A stretch of DNA of 13,925 nucleotides from the NCBI GenBank assembly GCA_003453695.1, contig DMNK01000036.1, positions 2,573 to 16,497 of the forward strand, written 5' to 3'. Below are positions 6,644-13,053 of the stretch, one piece after another (positions within the stretch are counted from its first letter, which is position 1; each line of letters starts with the position of its first letter). This stretch comes from Acidimicrobiaceae bacterium. Its GTDB lineage: Bacteria; Actinomycetota; Acidimicrobiia; Acidimicrobiales; UBA8190. The notes under the pieces are model-generated. The model was not told where the DNA came from, made no database searches, and saw only the letters and a list, made by a program, of their open reading frames with translations. Both the position numbers and the translations under genes were made by a program.

Positions 6644-6856
6644 CTAGCGGCGCCTGGAGAAGACGTGGACGAGGCGCACCACCAGCGCCACCGCCACGAC
6701 CAACACCGCCACCTTGATGGCGAAGAGGACGAGCCCCAGCACGGCGTGGGCGACCCACAGGATGACGAAGACGCCACCCACCACGCCGGCGCCGACCAGC
6801 GCCTTGTCCAGCGTGGACATCCGTCCCTTGCTCCTGGGCTCGATCGAGCTGGCCAT
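6644..6856 (-). CDS. Small two-helix membrane protein, unknown function
   Basis: A 70-residue protein not recognised as a named family. A short polar N-terminus with basic residues (to about residue 18) is followed by two hydrophobic stretches, about 20-38 and 40-60, and a basic C-terminus ending S-R-R-R. This predicts a helical hairpin in the membrane with the tail probably cytoplasmic. It is supported by a near-ideal ribosome binding site (GGAGGGAG, five bases before ATG 6856) and a TAGCCT -10 box 29 bases upstream. An internal ATG at 6820 is a weaker alternative. The gene follows the AGPS-like gene by 32 nt on the same strand but appears to have its own promoter. Confidence 0.75.
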   Translation of the reverse strand: MASSIEPRSKGRMSTLDKALVGAGVVGGVFVILWVAHAVLGLVLFAIKVAVLVVAVALVVRLVHVFSRRR

Positions 6857-6861
6857 GTCGG

Positions 6862-6869
6862 CTCCCTCC
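6862..6869 (-). promoter_or_regulatory. Strong Shine-Dalgarno of the small membrane protein
   Basis: GGAGGGAG on the minus strand, five bases before ATG 6856. This is the strongest ribosome binding site in the window and the main proof that the 70-codon gene is real and starts there. Confidence 0.75.
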
Positions 6870-6885
6870 GGCGGCGTGCCCTTCC

Positions 6886-6891
6886 AGGCTA
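6886..6891 (-). promoter_or_regulatory. Candidate -10 box (TAGCCT) overlapping the upstream stop codon
   Basis: TAGCCT on the minus strand. Its first three bases are the TAG stop codon of the AGPS-like gene (6891-6889). It predicts a transcript starting near 6879 with a leader of about 23 nt that contains the Shine-Dalgarno of the 70-aa gene. Confidence 0.45.
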
Positions 6892-8547
6892 CGGCCCTTG
6901 CGACCCCAGGGGGCGACGGGCCACGTCCACGAGGACGCCCGGGTTGCAGATGGCGGCCGGGTCGAGCACCGCCTTCGTCTCCCGAAGGGCGGCGGCGAAG
7001 AGGTCCGGACGTTGGCGGTCGTACCAGGGCCGGTGGTCGCGCCCCACCGCATGGTGATGGGTGATGGTGCCGCCGTGCGCCAGTACCGCCTCTGAGGCCG
7101 CTGTCTTGACGCCGTCCCACTGTTCGAGCTCGGTTCCCGGTCTCGCCGGGGCCACGACGGTGAAGTACGGGGCCACGCCGTCGGGGTAGGCGTGGGTGAA
7201 ACGGCACGTGACGAACCCCCGGGAGGCGCCCACGTCCACAAGGGCGGCTCGCACCGCCGAGGTGACGGCGTCGTGAAGGACGCCGAGCCGATCCCAGGTG
7301 CACGCCGTCTCGAACGTCTCGCACATGGCTCCCAGGCGGACGAGCCCGTCGCGGATGTACGGCCCGCGCAGGAACGAGGAGCGCCAGGCCTCAGCGGCAT
7401 CGGCGTCGCCCTCCGGCCCGGTGTCGCCCCCGGCGCGCCCTGCGGGGGTGTGGCGTGCTCTCCACGACGCCTCGTCCACCTCGCCGCCGTGGTCCGAGAC
7501 GAGCTCTCGCGCCCGGGCGGCCCAGGCGTCGAGCGGATGATCGGCCGACTCGAACCCCACGACGAGTACCGCCGACGAGCCGTCGCCCGCCCCGTTCACG
7601 AGCGCCTCGACCGGGTCGAGCAGCCGGCAATTGCTCGGCGACAGACCCGACTGGCCGAGGGAGCGCACCGCCTCCGCCCCGTCCTCGAAGCTGACGAATC
7701 GCACCGCCCCTCCAGCTCGCCAACGCGGACGCCGGCGCAGGCGCATCCACGCCTCGGTGATGACGCCGAGGGTGCCTTCGGATCCCACGAACAATCTGTC
7801 GGGTGAGGGACCGGCACCCGACGAGGGCAGCCGCCGGGTCTCGACCACACCGGCCGGCGTGAGCACCCGCAGCGACTCCACCAGGTCGTCGATGTGGGTC
7901 GGGCCGGTGGCGAAGTGCCCGCCGGCGCGCGTGGCGATCCAGCCACCCAAGGAGGAGCACTCGAAGCTCTGCGGGAAGTGACGCAAGGTGAACCCGTGGG
8001 GGCGGAGCTGGTCCTCGAGGGCGGGGCCGAGCACACCGCCCTGGACGCGGCCGGTTTGGGAGAGCCGGTCCACCTCGAGCACGGCGTCGAGTGCGCCCAT
8101 GTCGACGGTCACCGCCCCCGGGTAGGCCTCCCCTACGTCCGGCTCCACACCGCCCACCACGCTCGACCCCCCGCCGAAGGGAATGACGGCGACCCCGTGC
8201 TCGGCGCACCAGTCGAGGACCGACGACAGCTCGCCCTCGTCCCGGGGCCGGGCCACCAGGTCGGGAGGATGGTCGATGCGGCCCTGCAAGGCGCGGACGA
8301 CGTCGCGGTAGGACTTCCCGTAGGCGTGCGACACCCGCTCGCGCCGGTCGTCCGAGGTGAAGGGGCGCAAGGTGGCCGGCACCGATATCCGAGGCGGCGC
8401 CAGGTCGATGGTGTCGATGGGGGGCGGGTCGCGACGCCGGCCGTCCAGGCCGAGACGCTCCCCCAAGGCGGCGCCCAGCGCGTCGATCTGGGCGTCGGTG
8501 AGGCCTTCTCCGTCGTAGCCCCATCCCCACCACGACCGCCGGCGCAC
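6889..8547 (-). CDS. FAD-binding oxidase, alkyl-DHAP synthase (AGPS)-like
   Basis: A 552-aa VAO-type flavoprotein (FAD_binding_4 plus FAD-oxidase_C). Alkylglycerone-phosphate synthase swaps the acyl chain of acyl-DHAP for a fatty alcohol, making the ether bond of ether lipids. Seen here: an N-terminal W-W-G-W-G-Y segment, P-D-L-V-A-R-P at 95-101, the FAD loop P-F-G-G-G-S-S-V at 123-130, L-G-G-W-I-A-T-R-A-G-G at 200-210, G-S-E-G-T-L-G-V-I-T at 255-264, and H-H-H at 497-499, matching the His triad of AGPS. The start is GTG 8547, chosen because the W-W-G-W-G block lies just inside it; no clear Shine-Dalgarno is present. Many actinobacterial homologues lack a proven activity, so the specific reaction is an inference. 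It is divergent from glnD, with about 45 nt between starts. Confidence 0.85.
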   Translation of the reverse strand: MRRRSWWGWGYDGEGLTDAQIDALGAALGERLGLDGRRRDPPPIDTIDLAPPRISVPATLRPFTSDDRRERVSHAYGKSYRDVVRALQGRIDHPPDLVARPRDEGELSSVLDWCAEHGVAVIPFGGGSSVVGGVEPDVGEAYPGAVTVDMGALDAVLEVDRLSQTGRVQGGVLGPALEDQLRPHGFTLRHFPQSFECSSLGGWIATRAGGHFATGPTHIDDLVESLRVLTPAGVVETRRLPSSGAGPSPDRLFVGSEGTLGVITEAWMRLRRRPRWRAGGAVRFVSFEDGAEAVRSLGQSGLSPSNCRLLDPVEALVNGAGDGSSAVLVVGFESADHPLDAWAARARELVSDHGGEVDEASWRARHTPAGRAGGDTGPEGDADAAEAWRSSFLRGPYIRDGLVRLGAMCETFETACTWDRLGVLHDAVTSAVRAALVDVGASRGFVTCRFTHAYPDGVAPYFTVVAPARPGTELEQWDGVKTAASEAVLAHGGTITHHHAVGRDHRPWYDRQRPDLFAAALRETKAVLDPAAICNPGVLVDVARRPLGSQGP

Positions 8548-8557
8548 CCTGTGTGTC

Positions 8558-8563
8558 TACCGT
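8558..8563 (+). promoter_or_regulatory. Candidate -10 box (TACCGT) of glnD
   Basis: TACCGT in the short divergent gap. A start site near 8570 would give a leader of about 23 nt carrying GAGAGG (8583-8588) before GTG 8593. The same heptamer CTACCGT recurs at 8596-8602, five bases before GTG 8608, so two promoter/start combinations are possible. Confidence 0.35.
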
Positions 8564-8592
8564 GTGAACGGGATCGGGTGGCGAGAGGCCCG

Positions 8593-10989
8593 GTGCTACC
8601 GTCGCCCGTGTCGTTCCGCGCCGCCCGGGACCAGCTGCTGGCGCAGACCAATCTGCGCGGTGACGACTTCTGCCGTGCCCTGGCGGCGGCGGCCGACCGG
8701 TGGCTGGCGGGGCTCCTCGGCGACGCCTCGGGCGGCGACGAGCAGGGCGTGGCGCTCATGGCCGTGGGCGGGTACGGCCGGGGCGAGCTGTTCCCCTACA
8801 GCGACCTCGACGTGGTGCTGGTCCACCGAGGCCGGCGCGACGTGTCGAGGCTGGCCGACGCCGTGTGGTACCCGGTGTGGGACGAAGGGGTCCGGCTCGA
8901 CCATTCCGTGCGGCGCCCGGCCGAGGTCCTGAGCGTCGCCCGCGACGACCTCCGTGCCCAGCTGGGCCTGCTCGACGGCCGGCTGGTGGCAGGTGACGCC
9001 TCCGTGGTGACGCCACTTCTGGCCGACGCCCAGGCCATGTGGCAACGCAGCGCCTCCCGGCACCTGCCCGTCCTGGCCGAACAGGTGGTGCGGCGGCGGG
9101 CCGAACAGGGTGACGTCGCCTTCCTGCTCGAGCCCGACCTCAAGGAGTCCTATGGCGGACTGCGCGACGTCGGCGCCGTAAAGGCCGCGGCGCGCGCCGT
9201 GGGTGCCCTGTACGACTATGTCGACCTGGGCGCGCTGGAACGCCCCCGCCAGGTGCTCGCCGCCGCCAGGGTCGAGTTGCACCGAGGGACTGGCCGCGCC
9301 ACCGACCGGCTACTGCTCCAGGAGCAGGACGCCGTGGCTGTCGCCCTCGGCTATCCCGACGCCGACGCGCTGATGGCGGCGGTAGCCGAGGCGGGACGGA
9401 CCGTGGCGTTGGTGGCCGACGACATCTGGCGCCGCCGCCGACTGTGGGCGGCGCACAACCGACGAGCCCGCAAACGCAAGCGGCAAGCAGAGACAGGGCC
9501 CGAGGACGAAGCGCGCACGCTCGAAGTGGTGGAGCCCGGCGTGGCCGTGGAGGCCGACGGCACCGGGCCCAGCGAGGTGGTCCTCGCCAGCGGTGCGCTT
9601 GCCGGGACCGATGTGACCTTGCCACTCCGGCTCGCCGCCGTGGCAGCCGAACGGGGCCTGCCGGTGTCCCGGGCCACCCTCGAAGCGCTGGCCGAGGACG
9701 TGCGGTCTCCTCCCGAGCCGTGGCCAGAGGAGTTGCGCCGGGCCCTCGTGCGCGTGCTCTCGGCGGGGCCCCCTGCCATCTTCGCCCTCGAGTCCCTCGA
9801 CCACCGCAAACTGCTCGTCCGTCTCCTGCCGGAGTGGGCAGCGGTACGAAACCGCCCACAGCGCAACGCCTACCACCGCTTCACCGTCGATCGGCACCTG
9901 CTCGAGACGGCAGCCAACGCGTCGCGTCTGGTGGCCGGTGTGGACCGGCCCGACCTGTTGCTGCTGGGCGCGCTGCTGCACGACATCGGCAAGGGCTTCC
10001 CCGGCGACCACACCGAAGCGGGTATCGACGTCGTGGGGCGCATCGGGAGGCGCATCGGCCTGCCCGACCCCGATGTCGAGGTGCTCGTGACGCTGGTGCG
10101 CAACCACCTCCTTCTCGCCGACGCTGCCACGCGCCGCGACCTCGACGACCCGGTCACCATCGACACCGTGGCGGAAGCGGTGGGCGACCGCGCCACCTTG
10201 GCGCTGCTGGCCGCCCTGACGACGGCCGACAGTGCCGCTACCGGGCCGGCGGCGTGGGGGCCCTGGAAGGCCGGGCTGGTCGCCGACCTCGTGCGCCGGA
10301 CCGACGAGCGGCTCTCGGGAGCGGAGGTGATGGGCCGAAGCGCCGCCCTCGTGACCGACCGCCATCGTCAGCTCATGGTGCAAGCCGAGCGACTCGGGCG
10401 CACGGTGGTCGCCGGCGAGCCCCCGGTCGTGACCGTGGTCGCCCGTGACCGGCCCGGCTTGTTGGCGGCGGTCACCGGCGTCCTCGCCCTCCAGGGCCTC
10501 GACGTGCGGTCGGCCGACGTCGCCGGCGAGCGGGGATTCGCCGTCGAGGTGTTCACCGTGGAGCCGACCAGAGGGCGCTGGCCCGACTGGAAGCGCGTGG
10601 GCGACGAGATCGACGCCGTCCTTCGGGGGACGCTGCCGCTGTCCGAGCGCCTGGCGGAGAGGGAGCGGACCTACGCCAGGCGCCGCCCCCAGGCCGCCCA
10701 CCCGGGCCCCGTCTCCGTGGAGGTCGACAACGCCGCCTCGGCCACCTCCACAGTGGTGGACGTCCGGGCACCCGATCGGGTGGGGCTGCTGCACCGGATG
10801 ACGAGCGCCCTCTTCGACGAAGGGCTGGACGTGACTGCCGCCCGGGTGTCCACCCTCGGCGACGAAGTGATCGACGCCTTCTACGTCCGGGACCGAGCCG
10901 GTGGCGGCAAGGTGCTCGACCCCGGGCGACGGGTGCGTCTCGAGCAGGCGGTCCGCCGGAGCCTGGAAGAGCTGGAGGCCTCGGCCTGA
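8593..10989 (+). CDS. glnD: [Protein-PII] uridylyltransferase / uridylyl-removing enzyme
   Basis: GlnD senses glutamine and adds or removes nucleotidyl groups on PII, controlling nitrogen assimilation in the cytoplasm; in actinobacteria the activity is often adenylylation. The 798-aa product has the full order of domains. The nucleotidyltransferase motif G-G-Y-G-R-G-E-L-F-P-Y-S-D-L-D is at 59-73, followed by D-L-K-E-S-Y-G-G-L-R-D. An HD domain has His428 and L-L-H-D-I-G-K-G with His463-Asp464. Two ACT domains begin near 612 and 718 with A-R-D-R-P-G-L-L and A-P-D-R-V-G-L-L. All catalytic positions I can check are intact. The start is GTG 8593, four bases after GAGAGG; GTG 8608, five bases after a second TACCGT, is an alternative leaderless start. 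The frame stays open far upstream, but that part is antisense to the AGPS-like gene. No glnK/amtB neighbour is present. Confidence 0.95.
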   Translation: MLPSPVSFRAARDQLLAQTNLRGDDFCRALAAAADRWLAGLLGDASGGDEQGVALMAVGGYGRGELFPYSDLDVVLVHRGRRDVSRLADAVWYPVWDEGVRLDHSVRRPAEVLSVARDDLRAQLGLLDGRLVAGDASVVTPLLADAQAMWQRSASRHLPVLAEQVVRRRAEQGDVAFLLEPDLKESYGGLRDVGAVKAAARAVGALYDYVDLGALERPRQVLAAARVELHRGTGRATDRLLLQEQDAVAVALGYPDADALMAAVAEAGRTVALVADDIWRRRRLWAAHNRRARKRKRQAETGPEDEARTLEVVEPGVAVEADGTGPSEVVLASGALAGTDVTLPLRLAAVAAERGLPVSRATLEALAEDVRSPPEPWPEELRRALVRVLSAGPPAIFALESLDHRKLLVRLLPEWAAVRNRPQRNAYHRFTVDRHLLETAANASRLVAGVDRPDLLLLGALLHDIGKGFPGDHTEAGIDVVGRIGRRIGLPDPDVEVLVTLVRNHLLLADAATRRDLDDPVTIDTVAEAVGDRATLALLAALTTADSAATGPAAWGPWKAGLVADLVRRTDERLSGAEVMGRSAALVTDRHRQLMVQAERLGRTVVAGEPPVVTVVARDRPGLLAAVTGVLALQGLDVRSADVAGERGFAVEVFTVEPTRGRWPDWKRVGDEIDAVLRGTLPLSERLAERERTYARRRPQAAHPGPVSVEVDNAASATSTVVDVRAPDRVGLLHRMTSALFDEGLDVTAARVSTLGDEVIDAFYVRDRAGGGKVLDPGRRVRLEQAVRRSLEELEASA

Positions 10990-11070
10990 CGGCTCGGTCA
11001 CGGTCGTTGCCGGGGAGCGCGCGCCCCACGCAGACCGTGTACTCGCCCGGTCGTCGTCGCGACCCGCTGG

Positions 11071-11076
11071 TAGCCT
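11071..11076 (+). promoter_or_regulatory. Candidate -10 box (TAGCCT) of the second L,D-transpeptidase
   Basis: TAGCCT in the 102-nt gap after glnD. The expected start site near 11083 gives a leader under 10 nt before ATG 11092. The following bases (CTGCG) match those after the TAGGCT box of the M15 gene. Confidence 0.45.
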
Positions 11077-11091
11077 CTGCGTGGGATCCCG

Positions 11092-12249
11092 ATGCGTCGT
11101 ATCGTCCGCCGCCCTTTCCTCTTCGTCGCTGTCGTGCTCGTGCTCGGCGCCGCCGGTGGCGCGGGCGCGTTCGTGGCCAGCCGGCACGCCAATGCCACCG
11201 AAGCGGCCTCGACCGGCGGTTCAGCGCACGTGCCACCCCTGCGGGTGGTGAGCAGCTCGCCCGGCGCCGGCGCCCAGGGCGTGCCCTTCGGAAGCACCGT
11301 CACAGTGTCCTTCGACGTCCCGATCCTCGACCCCTCCGCTCAACCGACGCTCAATCCATCGGTGACCGGCACCTGGTCGCTCCAAGAGGTCAACACGCTG
11401 CAGTTCGTACCGAGCGTCTCGCTGCCCCCCGGTGCCAGCGAGACCATCACGATCCGCGGGGGGTCGAACGGCGTGACCGGGACGAACGGCTCGCACCTGC
11501 TCGGTGACGTCTCGATCCCCTTCACGGTGGCGCCCATGTCGACGCTGCGCACCCAGGAGCTGCTCGCCGAACTCGGTTACCTGCCGCTCACCTTCACCCC
11601 CGACAGTTCTTCCTCGGCGGGCGCCGCCGCGCCGGGTGACGAGGCTTCGTCGGCCGTCTCTTCGGGGCCCGGTGACCAGGCGGGCTCCTTCGCCTGGAAG
11701 TGGTCGACGTTCCCGGCGGCGCTGACGTCACTGTGGAACGAGGGTCAGCCCAATGCCATCACGACGGGAGCCGTCATGGCCTTCGAATCCCAGCACGGTC
11801 TGGGCACCGACGGCTCCGCCGGGCCCCACGTGTGGCAGGCACTGCTTTCGGCCGCCGCCGCCCATCAGAACGACTCGGACCCCAACTACGACTGGGTCGA
11901 CGTCTCGACGAGCGTCCCCGAGTCGGTGACGGTGTGGCGCAACGGGGGCGCCGTCTACAGCACACCGGCCAACACCGGGATCGAAGGGGCCACCACGGCC
12001 CTGGGCACGTGGCCGGTGTACGTCCGCTACACCTCGACGACGATGTCGGGGACCAACCCCGACGGGAGCCACTACGACGACCCCGGTGTCCCGTGGGTGA
12101 GCTACTTCCACGGTGGTGACGCCCTGCACGGCTTCATCCGCTCCAGCTACGGCACCCCGCAGAGCTTGGGCTGCGTCGAGATGCCGCCGGCCAACGCCGC
12201 CGTCGTCTATCCGTTCACCCCGCTCGGGACCCTCGTCACCGTCCAGTAG
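11092..12249 (+). CDS. L,D-transpeptidase with Ig-like and peptidoglycan-binding-like domains
   Basis: An exported 385-aa wall enzyme. The N-terminus R-R-I-V-R-R-P precedes a hydrophobic anchor or signal (about 8-30) with no lipobox Cys. Residues 48-147 look like a bacterial Ig-like (Big_5-type) domain: S-S-S-P-G-A-G-A-Q-G-V-P followed by strand-rich sequence. After a Ser/Ala/Gly linker, A-V-M-A-F-E-S-Q-H-G-L-G-T-D-G at 227-241, with P-H-V-W-Q-A-L-L, resembles a PG_binding_1 motif. The YkuD domain ends in H-G-F-I-R-S-S-Y-G and S-L-G-C-V-E-M-P, with His346 and catalytic Cys361; the more usual His before Gly-Cys is Leu359. It probably makes 3-3 cross-links. ATG 11092 has a weak GGGA upstream. 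Its 3' end overlaps the convergent crotonase gene by 14 nt. Confidence 0.9.
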   Translation: MRRIVRRPFLFVAVVLVLGAAGGAGAFVASRHANATEAASTGGSAHVPPLRVVSSSPGAGAQGVPFGSTVTVSFDVPILDPSAQPTLNPSVTGTWSLQEVNTLQFVPSVSLPPGASETITIRGGSNGVTGTNGSHLLGDVSIPFTVAPMSTLRTQELLAELGYLPLTFTPDSSSSAGAAAPGDEASSAVSSGPGDQAGSFAWKWSTFPAALTSLWNEGQPNAITTGAVMAFESQHGLGTDGSAGPHVWQALLSAAAAHQNDSDPNYDWVDVSTSVPESVTVWRNGGAVYSTPANTGIEGATTALGTWPVYVRYTSTTMSGTNPDGSHYDDPGVPWVSYFHGGDALHGFIRSSYGTPQSLGCVEMPPANAAVVYPFTPLGTLVTVQ

Positions 12250-13045
12250 AGGGAAAGCGCGGCGGACGGCGCTGGCGCAGACTCTCGACCCCCTCCTTGG
12301 CGTCGGGACCGAGAAAGCCGAGCATCTCGAGCGCCACCGACTCGCCGAAGGCGGGAAGGGCGTGACGAAGCCACTGGTTCATGACCCGCTTCGTCCACTG
12401 CACGGCAGTGGCGCTGCCGCCGGCGAGGCGGCCGGCAACGGCCAGAGCCTCGGACAGGACGTCGTCGTCCGGGACGCAACGAGTCACGAGACCGATGCGC
12501 TCCGCTTCGGGACCCTCGATGAAGTCGGCGGTCATCAGGTAGTACTTGGCCTTGGCCATCCCGCACAGCAGGGGCCAGATCACCGCGGCGTGGTCACCCG
12601 CCGCCACGCCGAGCCGGACGTGTCCGTCGGAGATGCGGGCCGAGGACCCGATGATGCTCACGTCGGCCAGGAGCGCCACGGCCAGACCAGCCCCCACGGC
12701 CACGCCGTTGATGGCCGACACGATGGGCTTGCGGGCCGCCAGCATCCGGTCGACGATCGCCCCGGCGTCGCGCCATTGGACGAGCGTGGCCTCGTAGTCG
12801 GCGGTCATCTCCTCGATCATGTCGAGGTCGCCACCGGCGCTGAACGCCCTGCCGGCTCCCGTGACCACCGAGGCCCGCACGTCCTCGTCGTCATCGATGA
12901 CCTCCCACACCTGCGACATCTCCCGATGCATGCGGACATTGGCGGCGTTGAGCACATCGGGTCGGTTCAAGGTGACCAACACCACGCCGTCGGGGCGCCT
13001 GTCGATGGTCAGGTGCTCGAAGTCCTCGTATCGCGTCAGTCGCAT
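12236..13045 (-). CDS. Enoyl-CoA hydratase/isomerase (crotonase) superfamily protein
   Basis: Crotonase-fold proteins bind acyl-CoA thioesters and stabilise an enolate in an oxyanion hole. This 269-aa protein shows the fold: T-L-N-R-P-D at 25-30, the first oxyanion segment A-F-S-A-G-G-D-L-D at 67-75, and [14 protein letters not shown] at 107-120. A gapless alignment by eye to rat mitochondrial enoyl-CoA hydratase puts Ala122 where Glu144 should be and His142 where Glu164 should be, so both hydratase acid/base residues are absent. A normal hydratase activity is therefore doubtful; an isomerase-, lyase- or hydrolase-like use of Asp140/His142 is possible but unproven. ATG 13045 has GGGAG four bases upstream, overlapping the TAG stop of the preceding LLM gene, and is the clear start. 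Confidence 0.9.
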   Translation of the reverse strand: MRLTRYEDFEHLTIDRRPDGVVLVTLNRPDVLNAANVRMHREMSQVWEVIDDDEDVRASVVTGAGRAFSAGGDLDMIEEMTADYEATLVQWRDAGAIVDRMLAARKPIVSAINGVAVGAGLAVALLADVSIIGSSARISDGHVRLGVAAGDHAAVIWPLLCGMAKAKYYLMTADFIEGPEAERIGLVTRCVPDDDVLSEALAVAGRLAGGSATAVQWTKRVMNQWLRHALPAFGESVALEMLGFLGPDAKEGVESLRQRRPPRFPSTGR

Positions 13046-13053
13046 GTTGCTCC

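Noticed and set aside
5539..6777. 412-codon open frame antisense to the glycosyltransferase
   Set aside because: High-GC shadow without recognisable motifs; the GT4 motifs on the plus strand are clear.
7894..8592. In-frame extension of glnD far upstream
   Set aside because: The frame is open but lies antisense to the well-supported AGPS-like gene and has no GlnD-like sequence before about 8593.
9310..11187. 625-codon open frame antisense to glnD
   Set aside because: It mirrors glnD codons and shows no domain pattern; glnD catalytic motifs are intact on the plus strand.
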